From the NCBI RefSeq assembly GCF_002950945.1, contig NZ_CP012673.1:6648501-6712500 (forward strand): DNA of 64,000 nt, read 5' to 3'. This document shows, one piece after another, positions 53,370 through 62,136 of this stretch. Every line of letters starts with the position of its first letter. Positions within the stretch are counted from its first letter, which is position 1. The translations under genes were made by a program, and so were the position numbers. The notes under the pieces were generated by a model. It made no database searches. It was not told the origin of the DNA and saw only the letters and a list, made by a program, of their open reading frames with translations. The stretch is from Sorangium cellulosum (GTDB lineage: Bacteria > Myxococcota_A > Polyangia > Polyangiales > Polyangiaceae).

Positions 53370-55019
53370 TCAGGGCGCGGCTCCGGCCCTGTCGCCCGCG
53401 CGCGCGGCGTGGGGCCACCCGTGGGCGTCGAGGAAGTGGAGCAGCGCCGGGTCGTCGGCGGAGAGCGGGGGCAGGTACTCCGCGACGCGCTCGCGGCGCC
53501 ACCACGCGCCGCTGCCGTCGCCGGCGCGGGTGAAGCTGTACCGGTAGAGCTCGGCCCGGATGTACCGGGGCGGCGCGCCGGGAAAGGGGTTCTTCGCGAG
53601 GAGGCGCTGCGCGCCCGGATCGCCCGCGAGCAGCTTGTAGATGAAGTGGACGAGCCACGGCTCGCTCTCGTAGCTCCCGAACGCCGCGAACCAGATCTGC
53701 CAGTCGAGGCGGTAATGGTACGGCGTGATGAGGCACGGGCGCCGGCGCACGTCCCCGGGCTTGCACGGTAGATCGTACTCGAGCCACCGCGTCCCCTCGC
53801 CGAGCGCCTCGTCGCTCGTGCCCTCCAGGATCACCTCGTAACGCTCCCGCCCCACGCTGCCGAAGGCGCCATAGGTGTTCACCAGCGCGAGCTTGTCGAA
53901 CGACGCGTTCATCGCCTGCCGCGGCGAGAGCAGGTTGGAGACCGGCCCCACGCTCAGGCAGAGCACCACGATCGCGAGCACGACCGCCGCGCCCCGGTGC
54001 GCCCGCGAGGGGGTGAGCGCTGCGGCGAGCTCCGCGGCGCGCTCCCTGAGCCTCGCCGGGAAGAGCCGCCCGAGGGCGCCGTCGTCGAAGCAGGCGATCG
54101 CGGGCACGATGGTCAGCCAGTTGAGGAACGAGAGGTTGCCGCTCAGGATCAAGATCACCTGGAACAGCACCAGGAACACGCCCGCGACGTGGCGCGCGGG
54201 CCGCGGGCCGAAGGCGAACCAGGGGACGACGAGCTCCACGAGGTGGTTGAAGAGCACGCCGAGCATGTGCAGCTGCCTCGGGAGCTGGTGGATGAAATAG
54301 CTCAGCGGGCTCGGGACCGGCTGCGTCTCGTAGTGATAGACAAGGCAGGTCAGGTCGCGCCAGCACGGGTCGCCCCGGAGCTTGATGAGCCCGGCGCCGA
54401 GCATGATCCGGAAGATGAGCCAGCGGTACAGCCAGATCACGACGACCGGCGGCGGCGGCGACCGGAAGGGCCGGAATCCGCGCAGGGGACAGAGGAAGAT
54501 GGCCAGAAAGCCAGTCTCCGCGAGCTGGAGCTCCCAGCCGTAGCCGTAGAAGACCTGCCCGATCCGCACGAACGAGAGGTAAAGCGCCCAGAGCGCGGCC
54601 TGGACGAGCGCGTTGGTGACGCCGGCGCACACCGCGAGCGACAGCGCGACGCCGGTCCATGCCGCGGCGTGGAGGGCGCCGTCCGAGGCGCCGAGCCACA
54701 CGAAGAGCGTCGGCAGCCGGCGAAACGCCTGGAGGGGCGAGCCGCCGCTCATCGCGAGCAGGCGCCCGAGGAACCGGTCGGCCGGCAGGAGCCCGTCGTG
54801 GCCCAGGAGCGGCCCGAGCTGCAGGGCGAGCGAGAGGAAGGCGATGAAGTAGACGAAGCCGAGGAGACGGAGCAGGACGAAGCGCGTCAGGAGGTATGTC
54901 CGCGGCGGGCCGAGGAAACGGCGGAGCGGGTGGCTCCGGAGGCGCTGGAGGAGGGCGCGGTCCTCTGCGTCGGCCTCGTCGGCGGGACGAGCGGCGAGCG
55001 GCGGTGCTTCGGGAGCCAT
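53370..55019 (-). CDS. Lipase maturation factor family (LMF1/DUF1222) membrane protein
   Basis: 549 residues with about nine membrane segments. Family landmarks: TRFVLLRLLGFVYFIAFLSL, DGLLPADRFLG, FYGYGWELQLAETGFLAIFL, WLYRWLIFRIMLGAGLIKLR, GDPCWRDLTCLVYHYETQPV, PSPLSYFIHQLP and NGNLSFLNWLT-like SGNLSFLNWLTIVP. The soluble C-terminal part has TYGAFGSVGRERYEVILEG and PYHYRLDWQIWFAAFG. In vertebrates LMF1 helps fold lipases in the ER; in bacteria the function is unknown. Length and motif order are those of the family. Confidence 0.95.
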   Translation of the reverse strand: MAPEAPPLAARPADEADAEDRALLQRLRSHPLRRFLGPPRTYLLTRFVLLRLLGFVYFIAFLSLALQLGPLLGHDGLLPADRFLGRLLAMSGGSPLQAFRRLPTLFVWLGASDGALHAAAWTGVALSLAVCAGVTNALVQAALWALYLSFVRIGQVFYGYGWELQLAETGFLAIFLCPLRGFRPFRSPPPPVVVIWLYRWLIFRIMLGAGLIKLRGDPCWRDLTCLVYHYETQPVPSPLSYFIHQLPRQLHMLGVLFNHLVELVVPWFAFGPRPARHVAGVFLVLFQVILILSGNLSFLNWLTIVPAIACFDDGALGRLFPARLRERAAELAAALTPSRAHRGAAVVLAIVVLCLSVGPVSNLLSPRQAMNASFDKLALVNTYGAFGSVGRERYEVILEGTSDEALGEGTRWLEYDLPCKPGDVRRRPCLITPYHYRLDWQIWFAAFGSYESEPWLVHFIYKLLAGDPGAQRLLAKNPFPGAPPRYIRAELYRYSFTRAGDGSGAWWRRERVAEYLPPLSADDPALLHFLDAHGWPHAARAGDRAGAAP

Positions 55020-55052
55020 CGGGCGCGGGAGGATACCCCTCCCGCGCGGCGC

Positions 55053-55901
55053 TCATCCACCCCGCTTCAGGGTGGCCTCGATGAGCCCGTGCGGCTCGTC
55101 CACGGGGACGAAGATCTCGTTGTCATTGCTGAGCCCGAAGGGCGCCAGGTCGACGAGCAGGCAGTGCTTGTTGGGCAGCGACAGGCTCACCTCGGTGATG
55201 GCGGGGCACGCCGCGAGCACCGCCTCGGCCAGCGCGTGGATCGTGTGCTGCACCGAGAGGCTGTGGTGCTCGGCGAACGTCTCGAGCAGGGCGCGGCGGG
55301 CGCCCTCCCACGTCGTCGTGGGGGACACGTCGCGGCTCGCCGTGCGCCAGCGCGCGACCATGACGGTCGCGAGGATGCGGTCTCCGGTCTCCTTGAGCGT
55401 GGTGTACTGGTCCCGCGGGAAACCCGAGAAGGCCGAGCCGGTGGTCTTGAGGACGAGCAGATCGGCGATGCCGGACGCGACGTCGATCCCGGAAGAGGCC
55501 GCCGCGGTGATCTCCGCGGTGCGGCGCTCCCGGCCGGCGCGGTGGAAGGCGTGCCGGTGCGGCGCGCCGCCGGCCTCGATGCGCGACCAGACGTTCTCCG
55601 CGATCGCGATCCTCACCCGGCGCGTGTGCGCCTTCTGGAGGAAATGCTCGGCGAGCAGCGCGCCGAAGTCCTCGATCGGCTCGACCGGGTGGCCCTTGGC
55701 GAGCGCGTACACGGTGTTCTTCATCGTGTCCGTGGGCAGCACCTTGCTGTTGTCGCCCTCGGTGTAAGCATCGTCGAAATCGCCCTCGAGCTGGATGTCG
55801 ACGTCGATATCGGTGAGCTCGTGCTGCCCCTCGGCGCGGCGGATCTTGACCAGCCGCACCCTGGATTTTCCGTAGCTGTTTCGTACCAAGGAGATCGACA
55901 T
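55053..55901 (-). CDS. Urate oxidase (uricase)
   Basis: 282 residues. Oxidises urate with O2 to 5-hydroxyisourate, needing no cofactor. Motifs: NSYGKSRVRLVKIRR at the start, EGDNSKVLPTDTMKNTVYAL with the catalytic Thr, HIEPIEDFG-like PVEPIEDFGALLAEHFL, VLKTTGSAFSGFPRDQYTTL, and SLPNKHCLLVDLAPFGL near the end. Length agrees with the family. No 5-hydroxyisourate hydrolase, OHCU decarboxylase or permease lies next to it, so downstream purine steps must be encoded elsewhere. Confidence 0.96.
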   Translation of the reverse strand: MSISLVRNSYGKSRVRLVKIRRAEGQHELTDIDVDIQLEGDFDDAYTEGDNSKVLPTDTMKNTVYALAKGHPVEPIEDFGALLAEHFLQKAHTRRVRIAIAENVWSRIEAGGAPHRHAFHRAGRERRTAEITAAASSGIDVASGIADLLVLKTTGSAFSGFPRDQYTTLKETGDRILATVMVARWRTASRDVSPTTTWEGARRALLETFAEHHSLSVQHTIHALAEAVLAACPAITEVSLSLPNKHCLLVDLAPFGLSNDNEIFVPVDEPHGLIEATLKRGG

Positions 55902-56020
55902 CGCTCTTCAGCTCCCGCGTCAGGCAACGACGTTTCCGCGCAATGCGCGGTGACACTGTACCGTGGACCGGGCGTGAGAAGAAGACTATCCTGGGCTCTT
56001 TCTGGTGCAGGAGCGAACGC

Positions 56021-57580
56021 ATGCGACGAATCAGGGCTTGGTTATCCATCTTGACATCTGCGACCCTCGCGCTGGGGGCCTGCGGCGGGGACGACGGCGA
56101 AGGAGGCGGCGGCAACGGCGGTGACACGAGCAGCAGCTCGATCTCCGCTGGCGGCGGTGGTGGTGGTGGCGGCGGCGACGGCGGCTCCGGTGGCGGCGAC
56201 GGCGGCTCCGGTGGCGGCGACGGCGGCTCCGGCGGCCTCGGCGGCTCCGGTGGCGATGGCGGCGCGGGTGGCGGCGACGGCGGCTCCGGCGGCCTCGGCG
56301 GCTCCGGTGGCGGCGACGGCGGCTCCGGGACGCCCCCGGCCGGCGAGGACTGGACCCGCGACATCCTCTCGACGGCGCTCGATCTCGACATCACCACGCT
56401 CGCGGGCAAGGCGACCATCGTCCTCGCGCCATCCGACAGCACGGCCGCGTCGTTCGAGGTCGGCGACCTCGAGATCACGTCGGTCCAGGATCCGTCCGGC
56501 GCCCTCGAGTACGAGCTGCGGCCCGGACAGCTCCACGTCGGCGTGCCGTCGACCGGGAGCAACGCCACCCTCGTCATCGACTACACCTTCAAGCCGCACG
56601 CGAGCTTCGACGGGTGGATGCCGGAACAGGGGGTCTCGCTCCTGTGGCCGAATTTCTGCGGCAACCTGTTTCCTTGCAAGTCGGACCCGTCGGAAGGCGT
56701 GATCTTCACGATGCACGTCACCGGCGTGCCGGAGGGCATGACGGCGATCTATCCCGATAGAATTCCGGTCGCGGCGCCCTCCTACATGCCTGCGATCGCC
56801 GTCGCCGAGTTCATCAAGCTGGAGCTCGGCACGACGCCGGGCGGCACACACGTGAACGTCTGGCACCTGCCCGGCGAGGAGGCGAACGCGGCGAGCGGCG
56901 CCGCGCACCTCGTCGAGGTGTTCGATTTCCTGGAGACCACGTACGGCCCCTACCCGTTCGGCAGCAGCGTCGGGCCCGTCTCGGCCGACTGGGGCGGCGG
57001 GGCCTACGGCGGCATGGAGCACCACCCGTTCTGGCACGTCGCGAGCAGCGCTCTCGCCAGCGAGGACGTCACCGCGCACGAGGCGGCGCACGGCTGGTTC
57101 GGCAACGGCGTGCGCATCGCCTGCTGGGAGGACTTCGTCCTCTCCGAAGGCACCGCCACCTACCTCGCAGCGCACGCGCTGGAGCAGGTCGGCGTCGATG
57201 CCTGGGCCGACTACGAATGCCAGCTCAAGACGATCTGCGATCCCGAGGGGACCAGGAACACCATCGCGCTGCCGGACACCTGCAACGAGATCGACATCCT
57301 CACCCACCCGCTCTGGTCGAACGTCCCTTACATGAAGGGCGCGTTCTTCTTCCGTCAGGTCGCGGAGGTGATCGGCGCCGGCGTCCTCGATCAGGCCCTC
57401 CGCGAGTTCTACCTGACCAACGTGGGCGACGCCGCGCGGATGCAGGACCTCCTCGATCACATCGAGACCTCGACCGACAGCGACGGAGCCGCCGCGGTGG
57501 ACGCGCTCGCCACCGAATGGCTCCGCACGCGCGATTGCCCGGTCGACCTCGCGACCCTGTGCCCCGAAGCTGCGCCCTGA
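56021..57580 (+). CDS. M1-like metallopeptidase lipoprotein with Gly/Ser/Asp-rich linker
   Basis: 519 residues from ATG 56021 (GGAG about eight bases upstream; an earlier ATG at 55943 would put the signal inside). Lipobox LALGAC at about Cys21. Residues 25-106 are almost only Gly, Ser and Asp. The M1 (gluzincin) N-terminal sandwich follows (DLDITTLAGKATIVLAPS), then YGGMEHHPFW in place of GAMEN, and HEAAHGWFGNG with His353, Glu354, His357 and the third ligand Glu376 (HExxH-x18-E). A shortened C-terminus lacks the ERAP-like helical domain. Probably a surface aminopeptidase. Confidence 0.93.
   Translation: MRRIRAWLSILTSATLALGACGGDDGEGGGGNGGDTSSSSISAGGGGGGGGGDGGSGGGDGGSGGGDGGSGGLGGSGGDGGAGGGDGGSGGLGGSGGGDGGSGTPPAGEDWTRDILSTALDLDITTLAGKATIVLAPSDSTAASFEVGDLEITSVQDPSGALEYELRPGQLHVGVPSTGSNATLVIDYTFKPHASFDGWMPEQGVSLLWPNFCGNLFPCKSDPSEGVIFTMHVTGVPEGMTAIYPDRIPVAAPSYMPAIAVAEFIKLELGTTPGGTHVNVWHLPGEEANAASGAAHLVEVFDFLETTYGPYPFGSSVGPVSADWGGGAYGGMEHHPFWHVASSALASEDVTAHEAAHGWFGNGVRIACWEDFVLSEGTATYLAAHALEQVGVDAWADYECQLKTICDPEGTRNTIALPDTCNEIDILTHPLWSNVPYMKGAFFFRQVAEVIGAGVLDQALREFYLTNVGDAARMQDLLDHIETSTDSDGAAAVDALATEWLRTRDCPVDLATLCPEAAP
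56152..56333 (+). repeat. Gly/Asp/Ser-coding tandem repeats in the M1 gene
   Basis: Repeats of GGCGGCGACGGCGGCTCCGG and a longer copy containing GGCGGCCTCGGCGGCTCCGG encode GGDGGSGG and GGLGGSGG. A flexible stalk for the lipoprotein. Confidence 0.9.
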
Positions 57581-57673
57581 AGGGACCCTGAAGGAGAAGG
57601 AGCGCCAGGAGACGCCGTGGCTCTCCCGGCGTTTCCCCGCGCCCCTCCCCTCGCCCGCGCTCTCCCTCCGGGA

Positions 57674-60409
57674 CTACCAGGTCACCGTGTCATTGACCGC
57701 GATCTCACCGGACGCGGGGGTGTTCAGCGTGCGGTTCCCGCCGCCCGGCAGGCTCTCCCAGGTCACGGTGCCATTCGCGTTCTTGCAATAGTACTTGTAC
57801 AGGATACCGCTGCTCGCCGGCAGGTTGACGTGGTTCGTCCAGACCGGGTAGCTCGTCGGGTCGACCGGGATGCCGAGATCGGTGTTCCACATGCCCAGCG
57901 ACGCGGTGTTGCCGGTCACGTACATGTGCTGGCCGACCACGGTGCTGGCGGTGACGTTGACCGTCACGCTGACCTCGCCCGCCGCGGGCGGGACCCTGCA
58001 GTTGTTGTAGCGGCCGCAGACCACCGACGGGATGTCGACGATCTTGCCCGCCTCGATCGACGCGAGCAGGGTGATGTACTCGCCCATCGCCCAGTTGAGG
58101 GGGCTCATCGACTTGGTCGGGGTGCCGGGCACGAAGGGCTCGGGCGTGGTGACCTGCCAGCCGGTGATGTTCGCCGTGTTGTTCCACACCTGCTCCGGGA
58201 TGAAGCCCTCCGGCGTCGAGAACGCCTTCACCGTGGTCAGGAACGGGCTGCCGGCGACGCCGTGACCGGTGCCCGCGATCTCGAACATGCCGCGCTCGGC
58301 CGTGAAGATGGGCCAGAGCCGGCCGCGGCCGGTGCCGTCGTAGCCGGTGCCGTCGTTCTTCTCGCCGTAACCGTCGTAGTTGTAGCGGAACCAGGCGTCG
58401 CCCTTGCCCGCGATGGTCTGCTTCAAGATCGCGTCGTACTCCGGAATCGTGTCCAGGATCGCCGGGTCGTCCGCACGTTTCACCCCCATCCGCACGAGCT
58501 CGAGGAACCCGCCGTCCACGATGTAGCGCTGGTCGTGTGTGCCGCCGCCGTTGCCGTGCGTGGACGGAACCTCCGCGTCCGGCCCGGACACCGGCTCGTA
58601 CACCGCGGGACCGGCGCCGGTGTTGCGCTTCGACGACGGGTTGATCCGGATATAGTACCTGCCGTTGCCGTGGTAGCCGGTCGTGGTGAAGGTCCAGCGA
58701 TCGATGCTCTGCTGCCAGTAGTCGGCCGCGGCCAGGTAGCGGGCGGCGCTCGCGGCGTCGCCGTTCCCGCGGGCGATCACGGCGGCGCACACGAGGCCGG
58801 CGATCTCCGCCGCGATGGTCGACGGCGAGTAGCCGTAGTTCTCCTCCCACCGCTCCTGCTGCGTCCACGGGCCGGTGCTCACGATGTAGTCGGCGGTCCT
58901 CTTGATCTTCGGCCATAGGGGATCGTACACCGCCCGGCCGAGGCGCCAGGCGAGGATGATCGGCATCGCCTGCTCATCCATCTGCGTGCCCTGCCAGTAC
59001 TGCCAGCCGCTCACCCAGGCGTTCTGCGGGAAGCGGCCGACACGGCTGTAGCCTTGAGGACAGCCGGGGGCGTTGTACTCGCCGGCGCCGCAGTCGCTCG
59101 TCTGCTGCAGGGTGTTGAACAGGTAGTTGACCACCGACTTCGCCGTATTCGTGTCTCCGGCCGTCACGAGCGCGTTCGCGAACTTGAACAGGTCGCGCGG
59201 CCAGACCAGGTGGTATCCGCCGTTGTTGCCGTCGCCGCTGATCTCGCCCCACGGCGTGCCCATGCCGGCGATCATCGCGCCGTTCGACTTGTCCTGGATC
59301 GTCTTGAGCGCCATCGCCGCGAGGTAATACTGGTCGTCGGCGGTGCCGCCCTGGCTATTGAGCGTCCTCGTGTAGCTGTCCCACCCGCTGTCGTAGGTGG
59401 TTTGCAGGGTGCCGAGGGTGCTGCCGAGGGTCGCGTTCGTGGTGGCCGTCGCCTCGGTCTCCGTCGCGCCGAAGCCGAGCACCACGTCGAACGAGACGCT
59501 GGTGGCGGCGCTGCTGCCGAGGTCGATCCAGCCCAGCTGCGCCACATTGCCGCCGCTCGCCAGGCCGTGTCGCCAGTCCATGGTCCTGTCGGCGCTGCCG
59601 CCGAGGAGGTCGGTCCAGCCGTCCGTCGCGCCGACGAAGCCGCTCGACACCATTGCAGCGCCGCCCACCACCTTCCACGGGCGCGACGTGGCGAGCGCCG
59701 AGGCGCGGCCGTTCTCCGAGGCGACGAGCAGCGTGCGCGACCCGACCGCCACGGTCTTCGACGTGTCGCCCGCCCCCGAGTTGTCCATCGCCGGGTTGTG
59801 GAGCAGGTACAGGTTGAACTGGGTGACGTTCTTGCCGCCCAGCGCGTCGAACTTGACGCGCTGGATCAGCGCATGACGCGCCGGATCGGTGAAGATGGTC
59901 TTCGTGATCCGCCAGTTGTGACCGCTGTTGCTGGTCGTCGCCTGCCACCGCATGGAGCGTTTGTTCGGCTGGGTGACCGTGTAACTCTGCAGCTTCTCCT
60001 CGTCGACGAAGGTCTTGGCCGTGTCCCCGACGAGGAACTGCAGGTCCACCGTGTTGACCGTGTCGAGCACCGGGTAGAACACCTCGGACACAATGCCGCG
60101 ATGCCCGGTGAAGTACACACGGGAGGCCGCGCTCGCCGAGGTGCCGAGGAAGGATTTCTCGGCCGGTCCCCACACCGAGGCCACGCCCGTGCCCGCCGCC
60201 GGGAAACCGAAGCCGGCGCCCCTGGGCTTGAGTCCGCCCTCGAGCTCCGGGCTCTCTCGCCCGGCCCCGAAGGAAGGATCTCCCCCCGGTGTCGGCTCCT
60301 CACCGGGCGTGGGCTCCTCACCGGGCGTGGGCTCCTCCTCGGAGGCGCAGCCCGATAGCCCCAGCATCGTCAGGAAAATTACCGCTCCACAAGAATATCG
60401 AGTCCGCAT
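57674..60409 (-). CDS. GH15 glucoamylase / glucodextranase-like lipoprotein with C-terminal CBM20
   Basis: 911 residues. AAGGGA lies upstream of ATG 60409. Signal IFLTMLGLSGC with lipobox Cys about 21, then three EEPTPG repeats. Residues 60-360 form the N-terminal super-sandwich of bacterial GH15 (YFTGHRGIVSEVFYPVLDTV). The (alpha/alpha)6 barrel 370-790 carries YHLVWPRDLFKFANAL, general acid Glu near 521 in QERWEENYGYSPSTIAAEIA, and the catalytic base Glu near 704 in RLWPIFTAERG. Residues about 811-911 are a starch-binding CBM20 (NVTASTVVGQHMYVTGN, LGMWNTDLGIPVDP). Releases glucose from alpha-glucan ends outside the cell; pairs functionally with the GH13 lipoprotein nearby. Confidence 0.95.
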   Translation of the reverse strand: MRTRYSCGAVIFLTMLGLSGCASEEEPTPGEEPTPGEEPTPGGDPSFGAGRESPELEGGLKPRGAGFGFPAAGTGVASVWGPAEKSFLGTSASAASRVYFTGHRGIVSEVFYPVLDTVNTVDLQFLVGDTAKTFVDEEKLQSYTVTQPNKRSMRWQATTSNSGHNWRITKTIFTDPARHALIQRVKFDALGGKNVTQFNLYLLHNPAMDNSGAGDTSKTVAVGSRTLLVASENGRASALATSRPWKVVGGAAMVSSGFVGATDGWTDLLGGSADRTMDWRHGLASGGNVAQLGWIDLGSSAATSVSFDVVLGFGATETEATATTNATLGSTLGTLQTTYDSGWDSYTRTLNSQGGTADDQYYLAAMALKTIQDKSNGAMIAGMGTPWGEISGDGNNGGYHLVWPRDLFKFANALVTAGDTNTAKSVVNYLFNTLQQTSDCGAGEYNAPGCPQGYSRVGRFPQNAWVSGWQYWQGTQMDEQAMPIILAWRLGRAVYDPLWPKIKRTADYIVSTGPWTQQERWEENYGYSPSTIAAEIAGLVCAAVIARGNGDAASAARYLAAADYWQQSIDRWTFTTTGYHGNGRYYIRINPSSKRNTGAGPAVYEPVSGPDAEVPSTHGNGGGTHDQRYIVDGGFLELVRMGVKRADDPAILDTIPEYDAILKQTIAGKGDAWFRYNYDGYGEKNDGTGYDGTGRGRLWPIFTAERGMFEIAGTGHGVAGSPFLTTVKAFSTPEGFIPEQVWNNTANITGWQVTTPEPFVPGTPTKSMSPLNWAMGEYITLLASIEAGKIVDIPSVVCGRYNNCRVPPAAGEVSVTVNVTASTVVGQHMYVTGNTASLGMWNTDLGIPVDPTSYPVWTNHVNLPASSGILYKYYCKNANGTVTWESLPGGGNRTLNTPASGEIAVNDTVTW

Positions 60410-60770
60410 CACGCCGTCCCTTCCCGCCTGGCGGCCATCGTGTGAGCCCTCATTACGATCGCCACAAGCTCTGGAATTTATTGATGTTTCTACCTGGCGC
60501 CGACGGGCCGTCGCTCGCGCATTGCCGCGATCTGCTCGCTGCTGCTCCGCGTAGAACGCCAGCGGCCGGCAGCTTAGCACGCGATCTACCGGCGCCTCAC
60601 CGGCGCCATGTCGCGCCCATCGCCGGGGCGGCGCCGTCGGACCTCGACGGCAGGAACGTGAGCTATGCAACAGGCACCCCGGTCAGGCCGCCGCTCGAGG
60701 GAGGAGCGACCTTGACCGGGGCGTTCGACTGGCTCGTGAGCCGGCGCGGCGCAGCGCGCGCGGGTGGGAG
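60410..60770. other. Intergenic interval of 361 bp
   Basis: Upstream of the glucoamylase gene. The part 60435-60500 is A/T-rich (TGGAATTTATTGATGTTTC), a likely promoter for that gene on the minus strand. The remainder has no recognisable feature; a downstream end for the membrane-protein transcript is expected but not identified. Confidence 0.45.
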
Positions 60771-61583
60771 TTATCTTCTGGAGAGGGGGGCAATCCGGGG
60801 CCGATCCGCCGCATACGGACGGACGTTGATCCCGGTAGAGCGCATGAGCAGGCCGATGACGCCGCCGAAGACGAGGTGACCGATGAGGGTCGAGGCCAGG
60901 TTCTTCGGCGTGAGCTCGAACAGGATCTGCTCGCCGCGCGGGGCGAGCAGCAACGTGAGGACCAGACACGACCAGACGGCGACGCCGTAAACGAGCGCCG
61001 ACTGGACGACGTCGCGACGCCGCGCGACGAGCGGGTACACCATGACGAACGCGAGGCCCATGCCCCCGCCGTTGCCGAGCCAGCGCCAGGTGTAGCCGAG
61101 CGCCGTGTGCGGCTCTTCCCGGTGGAGCAGGAGCGCGCCGATGTTGGGCACGAAATCGCTCCAGTCGCCGAGCAGGCTAAAGGGCGCCCGCGTCACGTCG
61201 TACATCAGCACCCCCGCGATGGCGAACAGGTAACCTCGCGCGGCGACCCGGCCATAACGCGGGTACCAGAGGCCGAGCGCGACGGCGGTGATGAACGAGG
61301 GGATCACCACCGTGACCGTCGTGATGTGCAGCGGCGCGAGCCCGAAGATCGCGAGCGCGAGGGACGCGATCGGCGCGAAGCCGAGCACGCCGAACGACAG
61401 GGGAAGCCAGATGTCCCGGCGCTGCTGCACGAGGGAGAGGAGGGCCGAGAGCAGCGCGGCGAGCTCGTCGCGGTCCGAGACCGGCGCGCCCGCAAACGCG
61501 GGCGCCATGCGCGAGGAGCTCGGCGCGTCGGCGAGCGCGCGAGAACGGTGGGAGACAGGCCCAGATGGAAGCGGGGTGTTCAT
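60771..61583 (-). CDS. Polytopic membrane protein, uncharacterised
   Basis: 270 residues from ATG 61583 with GGAGG closely upstream; the frame is open further but without a ribosome site. About six membrane segments, for example LSFGVLGFAPIASLALAIFG, ITTVTVVIPSFITAVALGLW, GYLFAIAGVLMYDVTRAPF, GLAFVMVYPLVA and LIGHLVFGGVIGLLMRSTG. WSDFVPNIGALLLH and YTWRWLGNGGGMG are distinctive loops. I recall similar unnamed proteins in Sorangium and Streptomyces; no transport motif is evident. Function unknown. Confidence 0.85.
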   Translation of the reverse strand: MNTPLPSGPVSHRSRALADAPSSSRMAPAFAGAPVSDRDELAALLSALLSLVQQRRDIWLPLSFGVLGFAPIASLALAIFGLAPLHITTVTVVIPSFITAVALGLWYPRYGRVAARGYLFAIAGVLMYDVTRAPFSLLGDWSDFVPNIGALLLHREEPHTALGYTWRWLGNGGGMGLAFVMVYPLVARRRDVVQSALVYGVAVWSCLVLTLLLAPRGEQILFELTPKNLASTLIGHLVFGGVIGLLMRSTGINVRPYAADRPRIAPLSRR

Positions 61584-62136
61584 GAGAACCTCCGTACAGA
61601 GTGGATCAAGCCCATGCTGCTGCGCTGATCGCGCAGCGCCCCCGCGTCGCAGCAGCACATCCGCAGGAGACGACGAGGCCACCGCCACCCCGTCGAGCAG
61701 AACCGCCCGACCCCGCAGCGCGACCTCGCAGGAGCACCTCTGGCAGGTTGCGTGCCGACAATGTAGGACGCGCTCGGACCTCTCCTGCGGCGTCTTCTCG
61801 ATCGGCGCAGCGGCCCAGGAGCCATGGGGAAACACCGATTGGCCGGCCAGTGGCCGGCCAAGACCAACACCACAGCGCGTGATGGCACACCGTGCTTCGA
61901 TGCGTGAGCGCCTGATCGCCGTGTCACACGGGTGCGAGAACCGAGCGACGGCCAGCTGGCCACGGCGCCCGTCTCTACTGCACGTCAGTGAATCTGCGCG
62001 GAGAGGTGATCAAGAGCTTGGGTACGGGCGCGCGTCCGGTTCGTGCTCACCGACCTCCAGGCGATCGAGGAGGATCCATGTTCTGCCGTTGGTCCCCTGC
62101 GTGGGGGTGTCGACGCCGGCCGCGCGCCGGCCGCGC
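61584..62136. other. Intergenic interval of 553 bp
   Basis: Between the sugar permease gene end and the membrane-protein gene start, both on the minus strand. Contains the 23-bp palindrome at 61839-61861. A minus-strand frame upstream of the membrane protein reads LHCRHATCQRCSCEV, a Cys-rich stretch, but it has no start with a ribosome site and loses similarity to any family afterwards. No other gene is supported. Confidence 0.5.
61839..61861. repeat. Perfect 23-bp palindrome with two GGCCGGCC cores
   Basis: TTGGCCGGCCA, a single G, then TGGCCGGCCAA: arms of 11 bp that are exact reverse complements, each itself containing a palindromic GGCCGGCC. It may be a tandem operator for a dimeric regulator of the sugar ABC operon or the membrane protein, or a transcript end. 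Confidence 0.8.

Noticed and set aside
57617..58918. Long plus-strand frame opposite the glucoamylase gene
   Set aside because: Arg/Val/Ala-rich antisense shadow; the minus-strand GH15/CBM20 reading explains the region entirely.
61700..61790. Metallothionein-like Cys-rich frame (LHCRHATCQRCSCEV) upstream of the membrane protein
   Set aside because: Only the first Cys group resembles bacterial metallothioneins; the remaining Cys pattern is missing in the same frame and there is no start signal.
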